From Luzula sylvatica (Eukaryota; Streptophyta; Magnoliopsida; Poales; Juncaceae): a stretch of DNA of 64,000 nucleotides. The first letter of the stretch is position 1. The number at the start of each line of letters is the position of its first letter. The notes below the pieces were generated by a model. That model was not told the origin of the DNA, did no database searches, and was given only the letters and a program-made list of their open reading frames with translations. The position numbers and the translations under genes are program-made. Location of the stretch: NCBI GenBank assembly GCA_946800325.1, contig CAMPEJ010000018.1, positions 62,001 to 126,000 of the forward strand. The letters are read 5' to 3'. Shown piece by piece: positions 25,501 through 38,046 of this stretch.

Positions 25501-25928
25501 CAAAGCATAAACAAATTGTTTTGAATCGAAAAATAAACTTTCTTAGTGTTTGGAAATTTTGGTAAAATGTTATGTGGTAACAGATACGATTCAAATGATC
25601 TCAAAATACGTTATTTGAACTCCCCAAAGCATAAACATATTGTTTTGAATCGAAAAACAAACTTTCTTAGTGTTTGTAAATTTTGGTGAAATGTTATGTG
25701 GTAAAAGATACGATTCAAATGATCTCAAAATACGTTATTTGAACTCCCCAAAGCATAAACAGATTGTTTTGAATCGAAAAACAAACTTTCTTAGTGTTTG
25801 TAAATTTTGGTGAAATGTTATGTGGTAAAAGATACGATTCAAATGATCTCAAAATACGTTATTTGAACTCCCCAAAGCATAAACAGATTGTTTTGAATCG
25901 AAAAACAAACTTTCGTAGTGTTTGTAAA
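22551..25928. repeat. Higher-order repeat unit 3 (3,378 bp, 27 monomers)
   Basis: Same order as units 1 and 2, but shorter by one monomer and with a 31-bp expansion in the monomer at 23419-23572. The length fits 27 x 124, minus 2, plus 1, plus 31. CTTAGGG lies at 24425, ATGTTGTACATG near 25449, and the next unit starts at 25929. Private change: AAATCATAAAC near 25133. Confidence 0.85.
23419..23572. repeat. 154-bp monomer with a single 31-bp insertion
   Basis: Starts at 23419 and 23573 are 154 bp apart. One 31-bp (22+9) insertion of GATTCAAAT-type sequence follows the first CTCAAAATAC, after which the normal GTTATTTGAACTCCCC is kept. The unit ends in the GTTTAAAA (123-bp-type) form, hence 123 + 31. 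It looks like an intermediate between the plain monomer and the 163-bp form, or a recombinant of the two. Confidence 0.88.
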
Positions 25929-28065
25929 TTTTGGTGAAATGTTATGTGGTACAAGATACGATTCAAATGATCTCAAAATACGTCATTTGAACTCCCCAAA
26001 GCATAAACAAATTGTTTTGAATCGAAAAACAAACTTTCTTAGTGTTTGTAAATTTTGGTAAAATGTTATGTGGTAAAAAATACGATTCAAATGATCTCAA
26101 AATATGTTATTTGAACTACCCAAAGCATAAACAGATTGTTTTGAATAGAAAAACAAACTTTCTTAGTGTTTGTAAATTTTGGTGAAATGTTATGTGGTAA
26201 AAGATACGATTCAAATGATCTCAAAATACGTTATTTGAACTCCCCAAAGCATAAACAGATTGTTTTGAATCGAAAAACAAACTTTCTTAGTGTTTGTAAA
26301 TTTTGGTGAAATGTTATGTGGTAAAAGATACGATTCGAATGATCTAAAAATATGTTATTTGAACTCCCCAAAGCATAAACAAATTGTTTTGAATCGAAAA
26401 ACAAACTTTCGTAGTGTTTGTAAATTTTGGTGAAATGTTATGTAGTAAAAGATACGATTCCAATCATCTCAAAATACGTTATTTGAACTCCCCAAAGCAT
26501 AAACAAATTGTTTTGAATCGAAAAACAAACTTTCTTAGTGTTTGTAAATTTTGGTGAAATGTTATGTGGTACAAGATACGATTCAAATGATCTCAAAATA
26601 CGTTATTTGAACTCCCCAAAGCATAAACAAATTGTTTTGAATCGAAAAACAAACTTTCTTAGTGTTTGGAAATTTTGGTAAAATGTTATGTGGTAACAGA
26701 TACGATTCAAATGATCTCAAAATACGTTATTTGAACTCCCCAAAGCATAAACATATTGTTTTGAATCGAAAAACAAACTTTCTTAGTGTTTGTAAATTTT
26801 GGTGAAATGTTATGTGGTAAAAGATACGATTCAAATGATCTCAAAATACGATTCAAATGATTCAAATGATCTCAAAATACGTTATTTGAACTCCCCAAAG
26901 CATAAACAGATTGTTTTGAATCGAAAAACAAACTTTCTTAGTGTTTAAAATTTTGGTGAAATGTTATGTAGTAAAAGATACGATTCAAATGATCTCAAAA
27001 TACGTTATTTGAACTCCCCAAAGCATAAACAGATTGTTTTGAATCGAAAAACAAACTTTCTTAGTGTTTGTAAATTTTGGTGAAATGTTATGTAGTAAAA
27101 GATACGATTCAAATGATCTCAAAATACGTTATTTGAACTACCCAAAGCATAAACAGATTGTTTTGAATCGAAAAACAAACTTTCTTAGTGTTTGTAAATT
27201 TTGGTGAAATGTTATGTGGTAAAAGATACGATTCAAATGATCTCAAAATACGTTATTTGAACTACCCAAAGCATAAACAGATTGTTTTGAATCGAAAAAC
27301 AAACTTTCTTAGTGTTTGTAAATTTTGGTGAAATGTTATGTGGTAAAAGATACGATTCAAATGATCTCAAAATACGTTATTTGAACTACCCAAAGCATAA
27401 ACAGATTGTTTTGAATCGAAAAACAAACTTTCTTAGTGTTTGTAAATTTTGGTGAAATGTTATGTGGTAAAAGATACGATTCAAATGATCTCAAAATACG
27501 TTATTTGAACTCCCCAAAGCATAAACAGATTGTTTTGAATCGAAAAACAAACTTTCTTAGTGTTTAAAATTTTGGTGAAATGTTATGTAGTAAAAGATAC
27601 GATTCAAATAATCTCAAAATACGTTATTTGAACTCCCCAAAGCATAAACAGATTGTTTTGAATCGGAAAACAAACTTTCTTAGTGTTTGTAAATTTTGGT
27701 GAAATGTTATGTGGTAAAAGATACGATTCGAATGATCTAAAAATATGTTATTTGAACTCCCCAAAGCATAAACAAATTGTTTTGAATCGAAAAACAAACT
27801 TTCTTAGGGTTTGTAAATTTTGGTGAAATGTTATGTAGTAAAAGATACGATTCAAATGATCTCAAAATACGTTATTTGAACTCCCCAAAGCATAAACAGA
27901 TTGTTTTGAATCGAAAAACAAACTTTCTTAGTGTTTGTAAATTTGGGTGAAATGTTATGTGGTAAAAGATACGATTCAAATGATCTCAAAATACGTTATT
28001 TGAACTCCCCAAAGCATAAACAAATTGTTTTGAATCGAAAAACAAACTTTCTTAGTGTTTGGAAA
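25929..28065. repeat. Higher-order repeat unit 4, partial (about 2,137 bp)
   Basis: Matches unit 3 at an offset of 3,378 (CTTAGGG at 24425/27803; expanded monomers at 23419/26797) until near 27990. There unit 3 has ATATGTTATT and this copy has ATACGTTATT. From 28066 the expected 125-bp AAAATTTATATGTGG monomer is replaced by a GGAAATTTTGG/GTAACAG monomer, so the unit is truncated. The regular array ends here. Confidence 0.82.
26797..26950. repeat. 154-bp monomer with a single 31-bp insertion (unit 4)
   Basis: Same form as the one at 23419 and exactly 3,378 bp downstream, so inherited with the higher-order unit. The next monomer starts at 26951 and follows a GTTTAAAA ending. Confidence 0.88.
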
Positions 28066-31000
28066 TTTTGGTAAAATGTTATGTGGTAACAGATACGATT
28101 CAAATGATCTCAAAATACGTTATTTGAACTCCCCAAAGCATAAACAGATTGTTTTGAATCGAAAAACAAACTTTCTTAGTGTTTGTAAATTTTGGTGAAA
28201 TGTTATGTGGTAAAAGATACGATTCAAATGATCTCAAAATACGTTATTTGAACTCCCCAAAGCATAAACATATTGTTTTGAATCGAAAAACAAACTTTCT
28301 TAGTGTTTGTAAATTTTGGTGAAATGTTATGTGGTAAAAGATACGATTCGAATGATCTAAAAATATGTTATTTGAACTCCCCAAAGCATAAACAAATTGT
28401 TTTGAATCGAAAAACAAACTTTCGTAGTGATTGTAAATTTTGGTGAAATGTTATGTAGTAAAAGATACGATTCCAATCATCTCAAAATACGTTATTTGAA
28501 CTCCCCAAAGCATAAACAAATTGTTTTGAATCGAAAAACAAACTTTCTTAGTGTTTGTAAATTTTGGTGAAATGTTATGTGGTACAAGATACGATTCAAA
28601 TGATCTCAAAATACGTTATTTGAACTCCCCAAAGCATAAACAAATTGTTTTGAATCGAAAAACAAACTTTCTTAGTGTTTGGAAATTTTGGTAAAATGTT
28701 ATGTGGTAACAGATACGATTCAAATGATCTCAAAATACGTTATTTGAACTCCCCAAAGCATAAACAGATTGTTTTGAATCGAAAAACAAACTTTCTTAGT
28801 GTTTGTAAATTTTGGTGAAATGTTATGTGGTAAAAGATACGATTCAAATGATCTCAAAATACGTTATTTGAACTCCCTAAAGCATACACAGATTGTTTTG
28901 AATCGAAAAAAAAAACTTTCTTAGTGTTTGCAAATTTTGGTCAAATGTTATGTGGTAAAAAATACGATTCAAATGATCTCAAAATACGTTATTTGAACTC
29001 CCCAAAGCATAAACAAATTGTTTTGAATCGAAAAACAAACTTTCTTAGTGTTTGTAAATTTTGGTGAAATGTTATGTGGTAAAAGATACGATTCGAATGA
29101 TCTAAAAATATGTTATTTGAACTCCCCAAAGCATAAACAAATTGTTATGAATCGAAAAACAAACTTTCTTAGTGTTTGTAAATTTTGGTAAAATGTTATG
29201 TGGTAAAAGATACGATTCAAATGATCTCAAAATACGTTATTTGAACTACCCAAAGCATAAACAGATTGTTTTGAATAGAAACACAAACTTTCTTAGTGTT
29301 TGTAAATTTTGGTGAAATGTTATGTAGTAAAAGATACGATTCAAATGATCTCAAAATACGTTATTTGAACTCCCCAAAGCATAAACAGATTGTTTTGAAT
29401 CGAAAAACAAACTTTCTTAGTGTTTAAAATTTTGGTGAAATGTTATGTAGTAAAAGATACGATTCAAATGATCTCAAAATACGTTATTTGAACTCCCCAA
29501 AGCATAAACAGATTGTTTTGAATCGAAAAACAAACTTTCTTAGTGTTTGTAAATTTTGGTGAAATGTTATGTGGTAAAAGATACGATTCAAATGATCTCA
29601 AAATACGTTATTTGAACTCCCCAAAGCATAAACATATTGTTTTGAATCGAAAAACAAACTTTCTTAGTGTTTAAAATTTTGGTGAAATGTTATGTAGTAA
29701 AAGATACGATTCAAATGATCTCAAAATACGTTATTTGAACTCCCCAAAGCATAAACAGATTGTTTTGAATCGAAAAACAAACTTTCTTAGTGTTTGTAAA
29801 TTTTGGTGAAATGTTATGTGGTAAAAGATACGATTCGAATGATCTAAAAATATGTTATTTGAACTCCCCAAAGCATAAACAAATTGTTTTGAATCGAAAA
29901 ACAAACTTTCTTAGTGTTTGTAAATTTTGGTGAAATGTTATGTAGTAAAAGATACGATTCAAATGATCTCAAAATACGTTATTTGAACTCCCCAAAGCAT
30001 AAACAGATTGTTTTGAATCGAAAAACAAACTTTCTTAGTGTTTGTAAATTTTGGTGAAATTTATATGTGGTAAAATATACGATTCAAATGATCTCAAAAT
30101 ACGTTATTTGAATTCTCCAAAGCATAAACAGATTGTTTTGAATCGAAAAACAAACTTTCTTAGTGTTTGTAAATTTTGGTGAAATGTTATGTGGTAAAAG
30201 ATACGATTCAAATGATCTCAAAATACGTTATTTGAACTCCCCAAAGCATAAACAGATTGTTTTGAATAGAAAAACAAACTTTCTTAGTGTTTGTAAATTT
30301 TGGTGAAATGTTATGTGGTAAAAGATACGATTCAAATGATCTCAAAATACGTTATTTGAACTACCCAAAGCATAAACAGATTGTTTTGAATAGAAAAACA
30401 AACTTTCTTAGTGTTTGTAAATTTTGGTGAAATGTTATGTGGTAAAAGATACGATTCAAATGATCTCAAAATACGTTATTTGAACTCCCCAAAGCATAAA
30501 CAGATTGTTTTGAATCGAAAAACAAACTTTCTTAGTGTTTGTAAATTTTGGTGAAATGTTATGTGGTAAAAGATACGATTCGAATGATCTAAAAATATGT
30601 TATTTGAACTCCCCAAAGCATAAACAAATTGTTTTGAATCGAAAAACAAACTTTCGTAGTGTTTGCAAATTTTGGTGAAATGTTATGTAGTAAAAGATAC
30701 GATTCCAATCATCTCAAAATACGTTATTTGAACTCCCCAAAGCATAAACAGATTGTTTTGAATCGAAAAACAAACTTTCTTAGTGTTTGTAAATTTTGGT
30801 GAAATGTTATGTGGTAAAAGATACGATTCAAATGATCTCAAAATACGTTATTTGAACTCCCCAAAGCATAAACAGATTGTTTTGAATAGAAAAACAAACT
30901 TTCTTAGTGTTTGTAAATTTTGGTGAAATGTTATGTGGTAAAAGATACGATTCAAATGATCTCAAAATACGTTATTTGAACTACCCAAAGCATAAACAGA

Positions 31001-32899
31001 TTGTTTTGAATAGAAAAACAAACTTTCTTAGTGTTTGTAAATTTTGGTGAAATGTTATGTGGTAAAAGATACGATTCAATTGATCTCAAAATACGTTATT
31101 TGAACTCCCCAAAGCATAAACAGATTGTTTTGAATCGAAAAACAAACTTTCTTAGTGTTTGTAAATTTTGGTGAAATGTTATGTGGTAAAAGATACGATT
31201 CAAATGATCTCAAAATACGTTATTTGAACTACCCAAAGCATAAACAGATTGTTTTGAATCGAAAAACAAACTTTCTTAGTGTTTGTAAATTTTGGTGAAA
31301 TGTTATGTGGTAAAAGATACGATTCAAATGATCTCAAAATACGTTATTTGAACTCCCCAAAGCATAAACAGATTTTTTTGAATCGAAAAACAAACTTTCT
31401 TAGTGTTTAAAATTTTGGTGAAATGTTATGTAGTAAAAGATACGATTCGAATGATCTCAAAATACGTTATTTGAACTCCCCAAAGCATAAACAGATTGTT
31501 TTGAATCGAAAAACAAACTTTCTTAGTGTTTGTAAATTTTGGTGAAATGTTATGTGGTAAAAGATACGATTCGAATGATCTAAAAATATGTTATTTGAAC
31601 TCCCCAAAGCATAAACAAATTGTTTTGAATCGAAAAACAAACTTTCTTAGTGTTTGTAAATTTTGGTGAAATGTTATGTGGTAAAAGATACGATTCAAAT
31701 GATCTCAAAATACGTTATTTGAACTCCCCAAAGCATAAACAGATTGTTTTGAATCGAAAAACAAACTTTCTTAGTGTTTGTAAATTTTGGTGAAATGTTA
31801 TGTGGTAAAAGATACGATTCAAATGATCTCAAAATACGTTATTTGAACTCCCCAAAGCATAAACAGATTGTTTTGAATAGAAAAACAAACTTTCTTAGTG
31901 TTTGTAAATTTTGGTGAAATGTTATGTGGTAAAAGATACGATTCAAATGATCTCAAAATACGTTATTTGAACTCCCCAAAGCATAAACAGATTGTTTTGA
32001 ATCGAAAAACAAACTTTCTTAGTGTTTGTAAATTATGGTGCAATGTTATGTGGTAAAAGATACGATTCGAATGATCTAAAAATATGTTATTTGAACTCCC
32101 CAAAGCATAAACAAATTGTTTTGAATCGAAAAACAAACTTTCGTAGTGTTTGTAAATTTTGGTGAAATGTTATGTAGTAAAAGATACGATTCCAATGATC
32201 TCAAAATACGTTATTTGAACTCCCCAAAGCATAAACAAATTGTTTTGAATCGAAAAACAAACTTTCTTAGTGTTTGTAAATTTTGGTAAAATGTTATGTG
32301 GTAAAAGATACGATTCAAATGATCTCAAAATACGTTATTTGAACTACCCAAAGCATAAACAGATTGTTTTGAATCGAAAAACAAACTTTCTTAGTGTTTG
32401 TAAATTTTGGTGAAATGTTATGTGGTAAAAGATACGATTCAAATGATCTCAAAATACGTTATTTGAACTCCCCAAAGCATAAACAGATTGTTTTGAATCG
32501 AAAAACAAACTTTCTTAGTGTTTAAAATTTTGGTGAAATGTTATGTAGTAAAAGATACGATTCAAATGATCTCAAAATACGTTATTTGAACTCCCCAAAG
32601 CATGAACAGATTGTTTTGAATCGAAAAACAAACTTTCTTAGTGTTTGTAAATTTTGGTGAAATGTTATGTGGTAAAAGATACGATTCGAATGATCTAAAA
32701 ATATGTTATTTGAACTCCCCAAAGCATAAACAAATTGTTTTGAATCGAAAAACAAACTTTCTTAGGGTTTGTAAATTTTGGTGAAATGTTATGTAGTAAA
32801 AGATACGATTCAAATGATCTCAAAATACGTTATTTGAACTCCCCAAAGCATAAACAGATTGTTTTGAATCGAAAAACAAACTTTCTTAATGTTTGTAAA
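28066..32899. repeat. Mosaic satellite segment
   Basis: About 39 monomers of mixed classes without one period. It opens with strings from the higher-order units (GTAACAG, CCAATCATC, GTACAAG). Near 28,914 it holds a monomer with a 10-A run in place of AAAAACAAA. It also holds a five-monomer string at 30181 repeated at 30801 (offset 620), with GAATAG and TTGAACTACCC. A 125-bp AAATTTATATGTGG monomer lies near 30,060, here with GGTGAAAT rather than GGTAAAAT. No gene or foreign insertion is visible. Confidence 0.82.
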
Positions 32900-35504
32900 T
32901 TTGGGTGAAATGTTATGTGGTAAAAGATACGATTCAAATGATCTCAAAATACGTTATTTGAACTCCCCAAAGCATAAACAAATTGTTTTGAATCGAAAAA
33001 CAAACTTTCTTAGTGTTTGTAAATTTTGGTAAAATTTATATGTGGTAAAATGTACGATTCAAATGATCTCAAAATACGTTATTTGAATTCTCCAAAGCAT
33101 AAACAGATTGTTTTGAATCGAAAAACAAACTTTCTTAGTGTTTGTAAATTTTGGTGAAATGTTATGTGGTAAAAGATACGATTCAAATGATCTCAAAATA
33201 CGTTATTTGAACACCCCAAAGCATAAACAGATTGTTTTGAATCGAAAAACAAACTTTCGTAGTGTTTGTAAATTTTGGTGAAATGTTATGTGGTACAAGA
33301 TACGATTCAAATGATCTCAAAATACGTCATTTGAACTCCCCAAAGCATAAACAAATTGTTTTGAATCGAAAAACAAACTTTCTTAGTGTTTGTAAATTTT
33401 GGTAAAATGTTATGTGGTAAAAGATACGATTCAAATGATCTCAAAATATGTTATTTGAACTACCCAAAGCATAAACAGATTGTTTTGAATAGAAAAACAA
33501 ACTTTCTTAGTGTTTGTAAATTTGGGTGAAATGTTATGTGGTAAAAGATACGATTCAAATGATCTCAAAATACGTTATTTGAACTCCCCAAAGCATAAAC
33601 AGATTGTTTTGAATCGAAAAACAAACTTTCTTAGTGTTTGTAAATTTTGGTGAAATGTTATGTGGTAAAAGATACGATTCGAATGATCTAAAAATATGTT
33701 ATTTGAACTCCCCAAAGCATAAACAAATTGTTTTGAATCGAAAAACAAACTTTCGTAGTGTTTGTAAATTTTGGTGAAATGTTATGTAGTAAAAGATACG
33801 ATTCCAATCATCTCAAAATACGTTATTTGAACTCCCCAAAGCATAAACAAATTGTTTTGAATCGAAAAACAAACTTTCTTAGTGTTTGTAAATTTTGGTG
33901 AAATGTTATGTGGTACAAGATACGATTCAAATGATCTCAAAATACGTTATTTGAACTCCCCAAAGCATAAACAGATTGTTTTGAATCGAAAAACAAACTG
34001 TCTTAGTGTTTGTAAATTTTGGTGAAATGTTATCTGGAAAAAGATACGATTCAAATGATCTCAAAATACGTTATTTGAACTCCCCAAAGCATAAACAAAT
34101 TGTTTTGAATCGAAAAACAAACTTTCTTAGTGTTTGTAAATTTTGGTGAAATGTTATGTGGTAAAAGATACGATTCAAATGATCTCAAAATACGTTATTT
34201 GAACTCCCCAAAGCATAAACAGATTGTTTTGAATAGAAAAACAAACTTTCTTAGAGTTTGTAAATTTTGGTGAAATGTTATGTGGTAAAAGATACGATTC
34301 AAATGATCTCAAAATACGTTATTTGAACTCCCCAAAGCATAAACAGATTGTTTTGAATCGAAAAACAAACTTTCTTAGTGTTTGTAAATTTTGGTGAAAT
34401 GTTATGTGGTAAAAGATACGATTCGAATGATCTAAAAATATGTTATTTGAACTCCCCAAAGCATAAACAAATTGTTTTGAATCGAAAAACAAACTTTCTT
34501 AGTGTTTGTAAATTTTGGTAAAATGTTATGTGGTAAAAGATACGATTCAAATGATCTCAAAATACGTTATTTGAACTACCCAAAGCATAAACAGATTGTT
34601 TTGAATCGAAACACAAACTTTCTTAGTGTTTGTAAATTTTGGTGAAATGTTATGTAGTAAAAGATACGATTCCAATGATCTCAAAATACGTTATTTGAAC
34701 TCCCCAAAGCATAAACAAATTGTTTTGAATCGAAAAACAAACTTTCTTAGTGTTTGTAAATTTTGGTAAAATGTCATGTGGTAAAAGATACGATTCAAAT
34801 GATCTCAAAATACGTTATTTGAACTCCCCAAAGCATAAACAGATTGTTTTGAATAGAAAAACAAAGTTTCTTAGTGTTTGTAAATTTTGGTGAAATGTTA
34901 TGTGGTAAAAGATACGATTCAAATGATCTCAAAATACGTTATTTGAACTCCCCAAAGCATAAACAGATTGTTTTGAATCGAAAAACAAACTTTCTTAGTG
35001 TTTGTAAATTTTGGTGAAATGTTATGTGGTAAAAGATACGATTCGAATGATCTAAAAATATGTTATTTGAACTCCCCAAAGCATAAACAAATTGTTTTGA
35101 ATCGAAAAACAAACTTTCTTAGTGTTTGTAAATTTTGGTAAAATGTTATGTGGTAAAAGATACGATTCAAATGATCTCAAAATACGTTATTTGAACTACC
35201 CAAAGCATAAACAGATTGTTTTGAATCGAAACACAAACTTTCTTAGTGTTTGTAAATTTTGGTGAAATGTTATGTAGTAAAAGATACGATTCCAATCATC
35301 TCAAAATACGTTATTTGAACTCCCCAAAGCATAAACAAATTGTTTTGAATCGAAAAACAAACTTTCTTAGTGTTTGTAAATTTTGGTAAAATGTCATGTG
35401 GTAAAAGATACGATTCAAATGATCTCAAAATACGTTATTTGAACTCCCCAAAGCATAAACAGATTGTTTTGAATAGAAAAACAAAGTTTCTTAGTGTTTG
35501 TAAA
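32900..35504. repeat. 2,605-bp repeat unit, copy 1 (21 monomers)
   Basis: Markers recur at an offset of 2,605 (21 x 124 + 1): TATATGTGG with AAAATGTACG at 33037/35642, GAACACCCC near 33209/35814, and TTAGAGTTTG at 34251/36856. The extra base is the 125-bp monomer. Inside the unit a five-monomer (620-bp) repeat is visible, with ATGTCATGTGG near 34773 and 35393 and ACAAAGTTTC near 34861 and 35481. Confidence 0.85.
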
Positions 35505-37036
35505 TTTTGGTGAAATGTTATGTGGTAAAAGATACGATTCAAATGATCTCAAAATACGTTATTTGAACTCCCCAAAGCATAAACAAATTGTTTTGAATCG
35601 AAAAACAAACTTTCTTAGTGTTTGTAAATTTTGGTAAAATTTATATGTGGTAAAATGTACGATTCAAATGATCTCAAAATACGTTATTTGAATTCTCCAA
35701 AGCATAAACAGATTGTTTTGAATCGAAAAACAAACTTTCTTAGTGTTTGTAAATTTTGGTGAAATGTTATGTGGTAAAAGATACGATTCAAATGATCTCA
35801 AAATACGTTATTTGAACACCCCAAAGCATAAACAGATTGTTTTGAATCGAAAAACAAACTTTCGTAGTGTTTGTAAATTTTGGTGAAATGTTATGTGGTA
35901 CAAGATACGATTCAAATGATCTCAAAATACGTCATTTGAACTCCCCAAAGCATAAACAAATTGTTTTGAATCGAAAAACAAACTTTCTTAGTGTTTGTAA
36001 ATTTTGGTAAAATGTTATGTGGTAAAAGATACGATTCAAATGATCTCAAAATATGTTATTTGAACTACCCAAAGCATAAACAGATTGTTTTGAATAGAAA
36101 AACAAACTTTCTTAGTGTTTGTAAATTTGGGTGAAATGTTATGTGGTAAAAGATACGATTCAAATGATCTCAAAATACGTTATTTGAACTCCCCAAAGCA
36201 TAAACAGATTGTTTTGAATCGAAAAACAAACTTTCTTAGTGTTTGTAAATTTTGGTGAAATGTTATGTGGTAAAAGATACGATTCGAATGATCTAAAAAT
36301 ATGTTATTTGAACTCCCCAAAGCATAAACAAATTGTTTTGAATCGAAAAACAAACTTTCGTAGTGTTTGTAAATTTTGGTGAAATGTTATGTAGTAAAAG
36401 ATACGATTCCAATCATCTCAAAATACGTTATTTGAACTCCCCAAAGCATAAACAAATTGTTTTGAATCGAAAAACAAACTTTCTTAGTGTTTGTAAATTT
36501 TAGTGAAATGTTATGTGGTACAAGATACGATTCAAATGATCTCAAAATACGTTATTTGAACTCCCCAAAGCATAAACAGATTGTTTTGAATCGAAAAACA
36601 AACTGTCTTAGTGTTTGTAAATTTTGGTGAAATGTTATCTGGAAAAAGATACGATTCAAATGATCTCAAAATACGTTATTTGAACTCCCCAAAGCATAAA
36701 CAAATTGTTTTGAATCGAAAAACAAACTTTCTTAGTGTTTGTAAATTTTGGTGAAATGTTATGTGGTAAAAGATACGATTCAAATGATCTCAAAATACGT
36801 TATTTGAACTCCCCAAAGCATAAACAGATTGTTTTGAATAGAAAAACAAACTTTCTTAGAGTTTGTAAATTTTGGTGAAATGTTATGTGGTAAAAGATAC
36901 GATTCAAATGATCTCAAAATACGTTATTTGAACTCCCCAAAGCATAAACAGATTGTTTTGAATCGAAAAACAAACTTTCTTAGTGTTTGTAAATTTTGGT
37001 GAAATGTTATGTGGTAAAAGATACGATTCGAATGAT
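35505..37036. repeat. 2,605-bp repeat unit, copy 2 (partial, about 1.5 kb)
   Basis: Matches 32,900 onward at offset 2,605 with few changes (for example TTTTAGTG near 36500). It stops near 37,036, where copy 1 has the CTAAAAATATG class and this copy has CTCAAAATACG. The rest of the unit is missing, replaced by a string that matches 43,516 onward. Confidence 0.82.
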
Positions 37037-38046
37037 CTCAAAATACGTTATTTGAACTCCCCAAAGCATAAACAGATTGTTTTGAATCGAAAAACAAACT
37101 TTCTTAGTGTTTGTAAATTTTGGTGAAATGTTATGTGGTAAAAGATACGATTCGAATGATCTAAAAATATGTTATTTGAACTCCCCAAAGCATAAACAAA
37201 TTGTTTTGAATCGAAAAACAAACTTTCTTAGTGTTTGTAAATTTTGGTGAAATGTTATGTAGTAAAAGATACGATTCAAATGATCTCAAAATACGTTATT
37301 TGAACTCCCCAAAGCATAAACAGATTGTTTTGAATCGAAAAACAAACTTTCTTAGTGTTTAAAATTTTGGTGAAATGTTATGTAGTAAAAGATACGATTC
37401 AAATGATCTCAAAATACGTTATTTGAACTCCCCAAAGCATAAACAGATTGTTTTGAATCGAAAAACAAACTTTCTTAGTGTTTGTAAATTTTGGTGAAAT
37501 GTTATGTGGTAAAAGATACGATTCAAATGATCTCAAAATACGTTATTTGAACTCCCCAAAGCATAAACAGATTGTTTTGAATAGAAAAACAAACTTTCTT
37601 AGTGTTTGTAAATTTTGGTGAAATGTTATGTGGTAAAAGATACGATTCAAATGATCTCAAAATACGTTATTTGAACTCCCCAAAGCATAAACAGATTGTT
37701 TTGAATCGAAAAACTAACTTTCTTTGTGTTTGTAAATTTTGGTGAAATGTTATGTGGTAAAAGATACGATTCGAATGATCTAAAAATATGTTATTTGAAC
37801 TCCCCAAAGCATAAACAAATTGTTTTGAATCGAAAAACAAACTTTCGTAGTGTTTGTAAATTTTGGTGAAATGTTATGTAGTAAAAGATACGATTCCAAT
37901 GATCTCAAAATACGTTATTTGAACTCCCCAAAGCATAAACAAATTGTTTTGAATCGAAAAACAAACTTTCTTAGTGTTTGTAAATTTTGGTAAAATGTTA
38001 TGTGGTAAAAGATACGATTCAAATGATCTCAAAATACGTTATTTGA
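37029..38046. repeat. 1-kb block shared with 43,516-44,533
   Basis: GTTTAAAA at 37357/43844 and AAACTAAC at 37711/44198 give a constant offset of 6,487. The match begins near 37,029 and ends near 38,046, where CTACCC meets CTCCCC. It straddles the boundary between the 2,605-bp repeat and the 12,556-bp repeat. I see it as part of an earlier arrangement that the large duplication later cut through. Confidence 0.75.

Noticed and set aside
28900..28925. Poly-A tail of a retroelement
   Set aside because: The 10-A run arises from AAAAACAAA by loss of the C and one extra A inside an otherwise normal monomer. Nothing upstream of it is foreign.
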